NCBI RefSeq assembly: GCF_026652115.1
Contig: NZ_JAPPSQ010000021.1
Span: forward strand, 1-64,000
Source of the DNA: Algoriphagus sp. PAP.12
GTDB taxonomy: Bacteria > Bacteroidota > Bacteroidia > Cytophagales > Cyclobacteriaceae
Direction: 5' to 3'
Length of the DNA: 64,000 nt
Part shown: one piece after another, positions 45,338-53,815 of the stretch
How the letters are laid out: each line of letters starts with the position of its first letter
How positions within the stretch are numbered: position 1 is the first letter of the stretch
The notes under the pieces: generated by a model
The model's database searches: none
Told to the model about the DNA's origin: nothing
What the model saw: the letters and a program-made list of their open reading frames with translations, nothing else
Program-made: the position numbers and the translations under genes

Positions 45338-45814
45338 TTATTCGATCTTGATGCTCAATCCCTGCAGTGTTTGCCAACCTTCCTGATCTGTTAACCTGAT
45401 CATAAAATGGTAATCCCCCGGCTCAACATCCTCAGGGATTTCTAGAGTGGCCGAAGCCTGATAATCAAGCAGACCTTCAGGAATGGTAAAGGTCTGGATG
45501 TACAGAAAAGGATTTTCTGCTGATTTTACAGGGTCTTCCTGGCAACTGTTGACTTCCGTACTATGCGTATGATGATCAAAGTTGTGGTGGATATCCAGGC
45601 TGTAGCCTCCCAGCTCCTGATTATCCCGGAACAGGGCCCTGAATTCATAGGTCTCTCCTCTCTTGAACACACTGCATTGGCGAGGGAATGAGTTTTCCAT
45701 GACTATAATTTCTGGATATTCGAGGTCAATTGCGGGTTGTTCACTTTCCGAACAGGAAGTCAGGAACAATCCCAAAATGATCCCAAGAGAAAAACTAGCG
45801 GATATAAATTTCAT
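45338..45814 (-). CDS. DUF4625 lipoprotein, His-rich
   Basis: 158 residues. Lipoprotein signal MKFISASFSLGIILGLFLTSC. The mature part is a beta-sandwich of DUF4625 type with the metal-binding-like run HNFDHHTHS and a Cys pair. Ends with the DUF4625 pattern IPEDVEPGDYHFMIRLTDQEGW. It is 10 bases downstream of the TonB receptor gene and in the same operon. The similar 257-residue DUF4625 protein at 48870 stands under the same boxes, so both may bring metal to the receptor (inference). Confidence 0.85.
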   Translation of the reverse strand: MKFISASFSLGIILGLFLTSCSESEQPAIDLEYPEIIVMENSFPRQCSVFKRGETYEFRALFRDNQELGGYSLDIHHNFDHHTHSTEVNSCQEDPVKSAENPFLYIQTFTIPEGLLDYQASATLEIPEDVEPGDYHFMIRLTDQEGWQTLQGLSIKIE

Positions 45815-45824
45815 AAGCTGTTGA

Positions 45825-48038
45825 TTAAAACTGATAATTCAGAGAAAGGCTGATATTCCTCCCTGCTTCGGGAAGATTGATCAATCGGTAAAAACTTGTA
45901 TGGTTCAGGTATCGGGTATTGAACAGGTTCTGAACTTGGGCATCTACTTGTATTTTTTGACCATAAACAGAAACGGCGGAACCAAGACGGATATTCACCA
46001 GCCTATAGCCAGGGGTGATCTTCTCGGGAGGAACGATGTGGGACTGGCCTGCCGTCAACCGGAAATCAACTGCCACATAGGGTTCCCCAAAAATCCCAAG
46101 TGCACTTGGCTTGTAGGTCACATTGAGAATACCGGATGGAGGTGGAGAAAATGGCAGTGTATACCCTTTCTTGGAACCCGACATCTGCTCACTGTAAACA
46201 TATTCTCCCAGAACCTCGAAACTCAGCTTTTCAGTCAGTTGATGAAGAACGCCTATTTCAGCTCCATACCTCAGCACCTCAGCCTGTGTATAATTGAACA
46301 CCTGATTTCCTGCACCATATAGAATATCCAATTCTGAAGTCGGATTGAGGTAGATGTAGTTGGAGAAATAATTGACAAAGGGGCTGAAGGAAAAGGACCA
46401 CTGATGTTTTTTCATTTCCCCACTCAAATCAAGTTGTATAGAACGTTCAGGGTTCAGGTCTGCGTTTCCTCTCTCATATCTAAAATAATGGTAGTTTACC
46501 CCATTGGCTGCCAGTTCTTTGGCAATAGGCATTCTGAAAGCCGATCCAAGGTTTGCTTTTAAAATCAGGTCCCCTGGTGAATAATTAACTCCAACAGACC
46601 ACACCAAGCTGTTGAATTCCCGTTCAAAATCCTGGGCTCTGGATAAATAATCTTTTTCTCTTGCTTCCAAGGGATTTTCCATACTCGCAAACCAATCCGT
46701 GTATTCCTTTACCTCAATCCTGCTTTGGTCAAACCTGAGGGCTCCGGTAATTTGCCAAAGATTCGTAACCCGGAACTTCTCAATCACATAAAATCCATAG
46801 CTGGATTGCTGAAATTCCGGGATCAAAAATCCCCAACCTCCAATTTTATTCTGCTGGAATTCTCCACTGGCTCCCATTGCCAGTTCATGCCTGTCAAAAA
46901 AGAGCTCATTTTTGAGATGGAAAGAAAATACCTCCTTGTCAAAGGCCCTCTCCAATTCGGATGAATAGGGCATTTCGGAGGGATAGATTGCTGGCATATA
47001 CCCATGGTTGACATACTGACTCCATTCTTTTCTGTCATTGCGTTGATATCCCAAATCAAGTTGGAAAAGACTGTTTCCCAGGTTCAGGCTTGATTTATTG
47101 ATCAACTTGGTATGGCTGACTTCCTGAAAAGGAAGCAAAATATCCCTGCTGGAACGATCATGAAGTTCTGAATCTACCTGTCTTGGCTCCAATCCATGGG
47201 CATTGGCGAAGAATCCTGATTTCGTGGAGACTTTGCTCAGTCCTAACGTATTCCTGAAACTCCTCCCCTGGTAACCTATCCTGCCTGAAAAATCCAATTC
47301 TTTTCCAGCTGAATTCCGGACCTGCCTGTCATGGAGTTTCACCCCAAAATCATACACAAAAACAGAATCTGTCGGAACCCTGAAATCCCCAAAATCGGCC
47401 CGGGTAATTCTGCCTTCCGCAAACCAAGCCCCCTGTTTAAAAATCAAATTTGCCGAACCTCCAAACCAGCCATTATTTGACCGGGTTCCAAGTGCAATAG
47501 CTCCACCTAGCCCATCTTTTTGAGGTGCTGCTTTTTTCCGGATATCCAAGACTCCTCCGATGGCGTCGGAACCGTATTGAAAGGAAGCGGGGCCTTTTAT
47601 AATCATCACCTGATCTACCCCAAATTGATCCACTTCCAACCCATGATCTGCTCCCCATTGCTGACCTTCATGTTTGATTCCATTCTCCACCACCAAAACC
47701 TGGTTAAACCCTAAACCACGGATCAAGGGTTTAGAGGCCCCGGATCCAATACTGATCAGACTGACCCCCGGTATTCTTTCCAGTGTGTTCATTAGGCTGC
47801 CCCCTCTGTTTTGACGGATAAAATCTTGCTTGACCAATTCGATGGAATTGGATTCCTCTCTTTTGATGAATGCTGCTCCATCTAGTACCACAACTTCCTC
47901 CAGCTCCAGAACAGCAGGTAGTGTATCCCCCAAAATCATCCTATCCAATGCCCCATCAGGAGATTTCCTGGTGGGGGCCTGAGGATTCAATAGCTGAAAA
48001 GACAGAAAAACTGAGGTGAAAAGCGCCGTATGTATCAC
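45825..48038 (-). CDS. TonB-dependent outer-membrane receptor, probably metal uptake
   Basis: About 737 residues. The frame opens at TTG 48053; GTG at 48038 (MIHTALFTSVFLSFQLL as signal peptide) is preferred because the promoter's -7 element ends only a few bases before the TTG. The plug has TonB-box-like EVVVLDGAAFIKREESN, NTLERIPGVSLISIGSGASKPLIRGLGFNQVLVVENGI and KGPASFQYGSDAIGGVLDI. The 22-stranded barrel ends ISLSLNYQF. The closest families are TonB receptors for divalent metal ions (zinc, ZnuD-like) and siderophores. Located between the DUF4625 gene and divergent Fur-family gene, with TGCAA-N5-TTGCA boxes over its promoter. Confidence 0.9.
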   Translation of the reverse strand: MIHTALFTSVFLSFQLLNPQAPTRKSPDGALDRMILGDTLPAVLELEEVVVLDGAAFIKREESNSIELVKQDFIRQNRGGSLMNTLERIPGVSLISIGSGASKPLIRGLGFNQVLVVENGIKHEGQQWGADHGLEVDQFGVDQVMIIKGPASFQYGSDAIGGVLDIRKKAAPQKDGLGGAIALGTRSNNGWFGGSANLIFKQGAWFAEGRITRADFGDFRVPTDSVFVYDFGVKLHDRQVRNSAGKELDFSGRIGYQGRSFRNTLGLSKVSTKSGFFANAHGLEPRQVDSELHDRSSRDILLPFQEVSHTKLINKSSLNLGNSLFQLDLGYQRNDRKEWSQYVNHGYMPAIYPSEMPYSSELERAFDKEVFSFHLKNELFFDRHELAMGASGEFQQNKIGGWGFLIPEFQQSSYGFYVIEKFRVTNLWQITGALRFDQSRIEVKEYTDWFASMENPLEAREKDYLSRAQDFEREFNSLVWSVGVNYSPGDLILKANLGSAFRMPIAKELAANGVNYHYFRYERGNADLNPERSIQLDLSGEMKKHQWSFSFSPFVNYFSNYIYLNPTSELDILYGAGNQVFNYTQAEVLRYGAEIGVLHQLTEKLSFEVLGEYVYSEQMSGSKKGYTLPFSPPPSGILNVTYKPSALGIFGEPYVAVDFRLTAGQSHIVPPEKITPGYRLVNIRLGSAVSVYGQKIQVDAQVQNLFNTRYLNHTSFYRLINLPEAGRNISLSLNYQF

Positions 48039-48048
48039 GTATTGTAAA

Positions 48049-48098
48049 TGCAATTTAATTGCAAAAATAGAAGCATTATTTTACGACACAATGTTGCA
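48049..48098 (-). promoter_or_regulatory. Promoter and two Fur-family boxes of the TonB receptor gene
   Basis: On the minus strand TATTTTTG (48062-48069) fits TAnnTTTG, with TTG (48089-48091) 19 bases upstream as -33. TGCAATTTAATTGCA (48049-48063), a perfect TGCAA-N5-TTGCA palindrome, overlaps the -7 element and probable start site. A half-conserved copy (CGACA-N5-TTGCA, 48084-48098) covers the -33. The layout is ideal for repression by the divergent Fur-type protein. Confidence 0.7.
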
Positions 48099-48210
48099 TT
48101 AATAAAAAAAATGACTGTTGACTAAAAAAAGTGTATTAGATGGAAAGGCTGAAAAAACTAGTAAAAAATCAATAAGCAGGTTTGGAAATTAAAAACAGGA
48201 TCGTTCTTTT

Positions 48211-48225
48211 TGCAACATAATTGCA
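48211..48225. promoter_or_regulatory. Fur-family box upstream of the Fur gene
   Basis: TGCAACATAATTGCA, i.e. TGCAA-N5-TTGCA, ends 19 bases before the Fur start codon at 48245. Suggests autoregulation. Confidence 0.7.
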
Positions 48226-48244
48226 TTGGATTTATTGTTAAAAA

Positions 48245-48622
48245 ATGGGCCATTCAATCGCCAGGGAAAAAATCTTGACCCTCATCAAGGGATCCAAACA
48301 ACCTATCAGTTATGCTGAAATAAAGGAATCAATGGGTTCTTCCTGCAGCAGAGTAACGATATACCGCACCCTAATCCACCTGGAAAAAAACCAAAAGATC
48401 AGAAAATTCTCAGACGCCCAAGCCGAATTCCGTTACCTGGTTCACCCTATTGCTGAAGACCAAAAACTTACTCTAAGTCATTTCCAATGCATCCGATGCC
48501 ATAGACTTCAAAAACTGGATGCCTATCCCCTACCGGAAAACCTGCTTAAGAATTATCTCATCCATTCAGTCCATACGATGGCATCAGGGATATGCAAAGA
48601 ATGCAATGAAAAAGGTCTATGA
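48245..48622 (+). CDS. Fur-family metalloregulator, Zur-like
   Basis: 125 residues. Winged-helix N terminus (ISYAEIKESMGSSCSRVTIYRTLIHLEKNQKIRKFSDAQAEFRYLV), then the metal part with two CxxC pairs, Cys82/Cys85 (FQCIRCHRL) and Cys117/Cys120 (GICKECN), the structural zinc site of Fur proteins. His107, His110 and others may bind the regulatory metal. It is shorter than classical Fur and lies between a TonB receptor and His-rich DUF4625 genes, all preceded by the same box, so zinc is the likeliest signal; iron is not excluded. It probably represses when metal is plentiful. Confidence 0.9.
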   Translation: MGHSIAREKILTLIKGSKQPISYAEIKESMGSSCSRVTIYRTLIHLEKNQKIRKFSDAQAEFRYLVHPIAEDQKLTLSHFQCIRCHRLQKLDAYPLPENLLKNYLIHSVHTMASGICKECNEKGL

Positions 48623-48710
48623 CCTCTTAAACCCCTAATCTTCCAGTTTAAACCGCGCATTTCACCATTGAAATAAACATGGTACACGAGAGTTTTTCTC
48701 AATTTGTTTA

Positions 48711-48749
48711 TGCAACATTATTGCTTTTACTTTACGCAACTTAATTGCA
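48711..48749 (+). promoter_or_regulatory. Two Fur-family boxes upstream of the DUF4625 gene
   Basis: TGCAACATTATTGCT (48711-48725) and CGCAACTTAATTGCA (48735-48749), each close to TGCAA-N5-TTGCA. A -33/-7 pair, TTTG at 48703-48706 and TACTTTAC at 48728-48735, would place the first box between the elements and the second right behind the -7. Leader to the start codon is about 120 bases. Confidence 0.65.
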
Positions 48750-48869
48750 TTTAAAGGATTTGGAGGAATAGTGCCTCGCTCATCAATGGAATTCAAACTC
48801 TATAATCCCATTCATTCCGAACGAAAAAGAAAACACTAAATCAAATTTATAATCCACAAAACGTTTACA

Positions 48870-49643
48870 ATGAACAAACTAAAGCATCTACTTTTGATAA
48901 CACTTTTAGGTTCAGCCTTATTTTCTTGTCAAGACGACGAGGATCAAATCTTGGAGGCTCCGATCATTTCAGAATTTCACTTTGGAGATGGGGGGTCTCA
49001 TTCTACAGACGGAAATGCCTACAGTGGAACAGACCTTCACCTTGAAGCGTTGATCATGGCGCAGGCTAACATTTCTTCTATCACCCTAACCATTCATGGC
49101 CATGATCTGACTGTGGGTGAAGGGGAAACCGAATGGGATTATTCTGAAACGTTTACCGATTCAAAATACCTGGTCCGAAACCCTGTTTTTCATGAACATG
49201 TGGACATACCGCCTACTGCACCCAAAGGGGAATACCATGTGGTTTTAGAGGTTACTGACCTAACAGGACAAACTTCAGAAATTGAAGGACATCTCCACAT
49301 TCTTGCCCCTGTTTCTGTCTCTGATTTGGAAATGGATGAAACCGTGGAAAGGGGATCTGATTTCCATTTGGAATTTATGATCCAGGCTGTCCATGGAATT
49401 CATCAGATTTCAGTAGATATCCATGGACATGGAATCGCCATCGGAGAAGGAGAAACTGAATGGCATTTTGATCAAATTTTCGAAGAAGGATACCATGGAT
49501 TGACGGAGGCGGAATTTCACGAACACATTGATGTTCCGTCCACAGCACCGGCTGGAGAATACCACATGAGTATCACGGTCGAAGATGAAGATGGTAATAC
49601 CTCAGTTCAGGAAGCCCATATAGAAGTGACTTCAAACTCATAA
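48870..49643 (+). CDS. DUF4625 lipoprotein, two repeats, His-rich
   Basis: 257 residues. Lipoprotein signal MNKLKHLLLITLLGSALFSC. The mature protein has two DUF4625 repeats of about 115 residues, each with matching His positions: SITLTIHGHDLTVGEGETEWDYS ... HEHVDIPPTAPKGEYHVVLEVTD and QISVDIHGHGIAIGEGETEWHFD ... HEHIDVPSTAPAGEYHMSITVED. The HGH and HEH motifs could bind zinc or another divalent ion. Twin Fur boxes lie upstream and a terminator downstream, so it is a one-gene unit of the same regulon as the TonB receptor. It may pass metal to that receptor (inference). Confidence 0.88.
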   Translation: MNKLKHLLLITLLGSALFSCQDDEDQILEAPIISEFHFGDGGSHSTDGNAYSGTDLHLEALIMAQANISSITLTIHGHDLTVGEGETEWDYSETFTDSKYLVRNPVFHEHVDIPPTAPKGEYHVVLEVTDLTGQTSEIEGHLHILAPVSVSDLEMDETVERGSDFHLEFMIQAVHGIHQISVDIHGHGIAIGEGETEWHFDQIFEEGYHGLTEAEFHEHIDVPSTAPAGEYHMSITVEDEDGNTSVQEAHIEVTSNS

Positions 49644-49659
49644 AGGCATCCCTTGCTAA

Positions 49660-49700
49660 AAGCCGGGTTGAACTCAGTTTCTTCCCGGCTTATTTTTTTT
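49660..49700 (+). terminator. Strong intrinsic terminator
   Basis: Stem AAGCCGGG (49660-49667) / CCCGGCTT (49684-49691), 16-base loop, followed by A and eight T (49693-49700). It follows the DUF4625 stop by 17 bases. Confidence 0.9.
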
Positions 49701-50058
49701 GATCCTTATCATGAATTCCCTTTTTTTCCATTCCCCTTTTTTGAGCTGTTTTAGTTGATCCATTTTTCGATCCTTTTTTGATCCATTTCCCTTTCCTCCC
49801 CGGAAGATCAGAAGCTATTTCCTCCATTTTCTCCTTGTTGGAATTTTCTTTTTACTAAAAACTCAACCAAATAGCCTGATTTGGAACTTCAAAAAGGTTC
49901 AATCATCAGGTACAAAGTTCTCCATTTCCGGAAAAACCATGCAACCAATTCATTTCCCTAATTCTGAAAGAGTTAGGGTATATCACTATTTTTTCAGCAA
50001 CAGGATGTATCACTTTTTTTAATCATTTCGTCAGTTACATAACTAAACCACTATTATT
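49701..50058. other. Intergenic, pyrimidine-rich spacer
   Basis: About 360 bases with no gene. The left half (49730-49800) is C/T-rich with repeated GATCCATTT-type units; the right part has two copies of TATCACTNTTTTT near 49980 and 50010 just ahead of the glycosyltransferase operon. Confidence 0.5.
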
Positions 50059-51048
50059 TTGTCTTTTTCCATTTCTGCCATTCTTCCCAATTTTAATGGG
50101 AGGAACCTATTAGACCTATATCTTCCCCATACCATTTGCGCATTGGAGAACAGTTCCTGCCCCTTTGAAATCATTGTGGTTGATGACGGTTCCCAAGACG
50201 ATTCTGTTTCATGGCTAAAGAAAAACTATCCTGAAATCTTTCTAATTCAGAATTCTGAAAACTGTGGATTTTCAAAGGCCTGTAATCAGGGGATTGCGAA
50301 GGCCAATGGGGATTTAGTTCTTATTTTGAACACGGACGTCCAGCTTTCACCCGACTACCTACTTCATTTGCTCCCCTATTTTTACAAAGCAAACACCTTT
50401 GGTGTAATGGGAAAGATTTGGGATTCCTCGGGCAAAAAAGTAGAAATGGAGGCCAAAATCCCCAGCTTCAATGGATTCAAGCTCAAAAGTCATTGCTTAA
50501 ACGTCCTTCCAGAGGATGGTGAGAAGAATATTCCAACGCTCTTTCTCTCAGGTGCCAACTGCCTTTTGGATAGAAAAAAACTACTGGAACTAAATGGTTT
50601 TGATGAGATCTATTCCCCTTTTTATTCAGAAGATCTGGACTTGAGTTTCAGAGCCTGGAGGCTGGGCTGGAATTGCTACTATGAATCCAAAGCAACTTGC
50701 ATCCATTTGGGTTCCCACACGACCAAAACCTTTTTCCAAAAAGCATTTGTCAAGCAAATCTACTTCAGAAACAGGATGCTTTTTCATGCCATACATGTCA
50801 ATAGAAAAGATCTGAAACGCTTGGAGCTTTCAATTATCTTCCTGCAGGTCCTTCCCAAAATTTTGCTTGGTCAATTCTGGATCATCAAGTCATTTAGAGG
50901 CTACAGAATCAAAAAAAAGGAGGTTAAACTTTCCCGCAGAAACATCAGAAAGCTGATGGGATGCAACTTGGGAAGAAAATCGATTCTGGATGTTACCCGT
51001 GAAATCCAACATAAACTAGATCTGTTGGACCTAAACTATTCCAAATAA
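50059..51048 (+). CDS. Glycosyltransferase family 2
   Basis: 329 residues. The start is TTG at 50059: a TAA lies in frame at 50044 and the GT-A fold begins at once (SAILPNFNGRNLLDLYLP). The nucleotide-sugar motifs are VVDDGSQDDSV near 41 and ILNTDVQL near 94 (D-x-D-like site), then FSGANCLLDRKK and EDLDLSFRAWRLGW, typical of rhamnosyl- or polysaccharide transferases. It transfers a sugar in the cytoplasm onto a lipid-linked or polysaccharide acceptor. Stop codon TAA overlaps the ATG of the ABC transporter (one base). Confidence 0.9.
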   Translation: MSFSISAILPNFNGRNLLDLYLPHTICALENSSCPFEIIVVDDGSQDDSVSWLKKNYPEIFLIQNSENCGFSKACNQGIAKANGDLVLILNTDVQLSPDYLLHLLPYFYKANTFGVMGKIWDSSGKKVEMEAKIPSFNGFKLKSHCLNVLPEDGEKNIPTLFLSGANCLLDRKKLLELNGFDEIYSPFYSEDLDLSFRAWRLGWNCYYESKATCIHLGSHTTKTFFQKAFVKQIYFRNRMLFHAIHVNRKDLKRLELSIIFLQVLPKILLGQFWIIKSFRGYRIKKKEVKLSRRNIRKLMGCNLGRKSILDVTREIQHKLDLLDLNYSK

Positions 51049-52871
51049 TGCTTTTAAAAACCTATTGGAGGCTTCTATCTTTTGCCAAACCTCTGGGAAA
51101 ATTCGCCGTTCCCTATGTTTTTTTCACCCTACTTGCTGTTCTGTTCAACACGCTGAATCTGGCACTTTTAGCGCCTTTGCTCAGTACACTGTTCAAGGAG
51201 GAATCTATAATCTTGACAAAACCGGATTCCTGGATGAATGTACTTGATTATTTTAGCTATTACATCCAAGAGGTTCGGACAGAGTTGGGCGCATTCCCTG
51301 CTCTGCAATGGGTCTGCCTTTTCCTTTTGATTTCTGTGATCCTAAGCAATGGGTTTCGCTACCTCTCCCAGCGGATTATGGAAAATTTACGGATCCATAC
51401 TCTTTTAAACCTCCGCAAAGCAGTATTTGATCATGTGATGGATTTACATGTAGGTTATTTCAATGATCAACGAAAAGGGAATATCATTTCAAAAATCACT
51501 TCTGATGTCCAGGTAGTCCAATATTCGGTAACCAGTACCCTTCAGGTCATATTTAAGGAACCCTTCCAACTCCTGGCCTACCTGTTCATTTTGTTTGCCA
51601 TTTCAATAAAACTGACCCTATTCTCGGTTTTGGTCATACCCATCTCTGCCTGGGTAATTTCCAAAATCGTCAAAAGACTAAAAGCTCAGGCAACTGAAGC
51701 CCAAGAGCGTTTTGGCCTAATGGTCAGCTACCTGGATGAGGCGTTATCAGGAATTAAAATCATCCAGGCCTTTAATGCGACTTCTCGAATAAAAGAACGG
51801 TTCCAAGAAGAAAATGAGCGATTTTCTGACTTGGGAAGAAAAATGGCCTACCGCCAACAATTGGCATCTCCGGTCTCTGAGCTATTGGGAGTTTTGATGG
51901 TTCTGATAATTGTCCTTTATGGAGGAGCCCTTGTAGTTCAGAACCAATCTGATCTCAGTGCATCCGAATTCATTACCTACATCGCGATTTTTTCCCAGAT
52001 CATGAGACCTGCCAAAGCCATTACAGAATCATTTAGTACAATCCATAGTGGAATTGCCGCAGGAGAAAGGGTACTTGAACTGATTGAGGAAAAAATCAGG
52101 GTCAAAAGCAAACCTGATTCAATTTCCATCAAAACGCTGGAGAAAGGTGTGGCTCTTCAGGGAGTTCATTTTTCATATGGATCCCAGCCTGTTTTGAAAA
52201 ACATCAACGTGGTTATACCCCGAGGATTCACCATTGCCTTGGTTGGACACTCTGGCAGCGGAAAATCCACTTTGATGGATTTGATTCCCAGGTTTATGGA
52301 TCCTCAGAAAGGATCAGTCTTTTTTGATGGGATCAACAGTAAAGACCTGTCTATTAAATCCATTCGTTCATTGATCGGAATTGTCAATCAGGAATCAATT
52401 TTATTCCATGATAGTATTGCCCAGAATATTGCTTTTGGAAAACCAGATGCAGGAATGAATGAAATCATCCAAGCGGCCAAAATTGCAAATGCTCATGAAT
52501 TCATTCTTCAGACACCCCAGGGATACCAATCCAATATCGGAGACCGGGGCACCAAATTATCCGGTGGTCAAAAACAAAGGTTATGTATTGCCAGAGCGGT
52601 ATTGAAAAATCCTCCAATTCTTTTACTTGATGAGGCAACTTCAGCACTGGATACCGAATCTGAATATTTAGTTCAGGATGCCTTACAAAAACTGATGGAA
52701 AACAGGACCACTCTTGTCATTGCACACCGGCTTTCCACCATACAAAAAGCAGATCACATTTTGGTTTTGGAAGATGGTGAGATCAAAGAACAGGGTACCC
52801 ATCTTGAATTATTACTTCAAGAAGGAATCTACAGTAAACTGATTGACAAACAACAAATCACACAGGCATGA
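51048..52871 (+). CDS. ABC exporter with fused permease and ATPase (MsbA-like)
   Basis: 607 residues. Six membrane segments in residues 15-325 (type IV exporter). The ATPase has Walker A GHSGSGKST near 400, Q-loop, signature LSGGQKQRLC near 503, Walker B ILLLDEATSALD near 525 and switch HRLS near 561. This is the MsbA/lipid-A exporter type, found with glycosyltransferases as the flippase for lipid-linked sugars. Overlaps its neighbours by 1 base (upstream) and 4 bases (ATGA, downstream). Confidence 0.95.
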   Translation: MLLKTYWRLLSFAKPLGKFAVPYVFFTLLAVLFNTLNLALLAPLLSTLFKEESIILTKPDSWMNVLDYFSYYIQEVRTELGAFPALQWVCLFLLISVILSNGFRYLSQRIMENLRIHTLLNLRKAVFDHVMDLHVGYFNDQRKGNIISKITSDVQVVQYSVTSTLQVIFKEPFQLLAYLFILFAISIKLTLFSVLVIPISAWVISKIVKRLKAQATEAQERFGLMVSYLDEALSGIKIIQAFNATSRIKERFQEENERFSDLGRKMAYRQQLASPVSELLGVLMVLIIVLYGGALVVQNQSDLSASEFITYIAIFSQIMRPAKAITESFSTIHSGIAAGERVLELIEEKIRVKSKPDSISIKTLEKGVALQGVHFSYGSQPVLKNINVVIPRGFTIALVGHSGSGKSTLMDLIPRFMDPQKGSVFFDGINSKDLSIKSIRSLIGIVNQESILFHDSIAQNIAFGKPDAGMNEIIQAAKIANAHEFILQTPQGYQSNIGDRGTKLSGGQKQRLCIARAVLKNPPILLLDEATSALDTESEYLVQDALQKLMENRTTLVIAHRLSTIQKADHILVLEDGEIKEQGTHLELLLQEGIYSKLIDKQQITQA

Positions 52872-53812
52872 ATGATCCTAAAGCACCTCTGATTTCCATT
52901 GCCTTATGTACCTACAATGGTTCCAAATACCTAAGAGAGCAACTCGACAGCTTGGTCCATCAAACATACCCTAATATCGAAATCTCGGTATTTGATGATT
53001 GTTCAACCGATGACACTTGGGCAATCCTATTGGAATATGCGCTGAATTATCCCCAGATCAAACTTCATCAAAATAGCCACAACCTCGGTTACCAAAAGAA
53101 TTTTGAAACCAATTTTAAGGCTTGCCTCGGGGACTTGATAGCTCCTTCAGATCAGGACGACATCTGGGCATTGGATAAAATCGAAAAATTATATTTGATA
53201 TTAAAAGATCATATCCTGGTTTACCATGACAGTGAACTGATTAACAGCGAAGGGAGCAGTATGGGGCTTTCCATAGGGAGTAGACTCAATTTTGTAAAAG
53301 GCAAAAGTCCAAGATCATTTTTATTTTTCAACTGTGTTTCCGGTCATAGCATGTTATTTAAAAAAGAACTGCTCGGGCATATTTTCCCTCTTCCCAACAA
53401 AGGATTTTATGACCATTGGATCGCATTTGTGGCCTCCCATTTTGGAAGCATCGATTACATAGATGCCTGTCTGGTAAAATACCGGCAACACCCCCAGAAT
53501 CTAACCGATATCCTTGGATCGAAAAGAAAGGAATCCAAATTACAAATTACCCTCTCCCGGATCCAACGGGAGAATGACTGGTTGGAAATCTGTGCAGCCT
53601 ATGAAATGCAGAATACCGGGGCAGGATTCAATACCCGCTTATTTAACCAGGGGAAACCCAGAATCAATAATTATTTCAATTTCAGATTTGGACTGACTAT
53701 TTGGAAAAACCAACAGGAGCTTCTTTTTATCCCGAAACAAAAAGCCAAAAGACGAATTGGTTTTGCCATCCGCCAAATCTGGGGAATGAAAACAAAAACC
53801 ATTTTTAAGTAA
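52868..53812 (+). CDS. Glycosyltransferase family 2
   Basis: 314 residues. GT-A domain from residue 10 (ISIALCTYNGSKYLREQLDSLV), VFDDCSTDD near 45, and the sugar-metal site LIAPSDQDDIWA near 98 (DxD-like QDD). The C-terminal half, KGFYDHWIAFVASHFGSIDYID and YRQHPQN, is seen in alpha-rhamnosyltransferase-like family members. Four bases overlap the ABC exporter gene and three bases separate it from the next transferase, so the operon is tightly coupled. Probably decorates a surface polysaccharide. Confidence 0.9.
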   Translation: MNDPKAPLISIALCTYNGSKYLREQLDSLVHQTYPNIEISVFDDCSTDDTWAILLEYALNYPQIKLHQNSHNLGYQKNFETNFKACLGDLIAPSDQDDIWALDKIEKLYLILKDHILVYHDSELINSEGSSMGLSIGSRLNFVKGKSPRSFLFFNCVSGHSMLFKKELLGHIFPLPNKGFYDHWIAFVASHFGSIDYIDACLVKYRQHPQNLTDILGSKRKESKLQITLSRIQRENDWLEICAAYEMQNTGAGFNTRLFNQGKPRINNYFNFRFGLTIWKNQQELLFIPKQKAKRRIGFAIRQIWGMKTKTIFK

Positions 53813-53815
53813 CTC

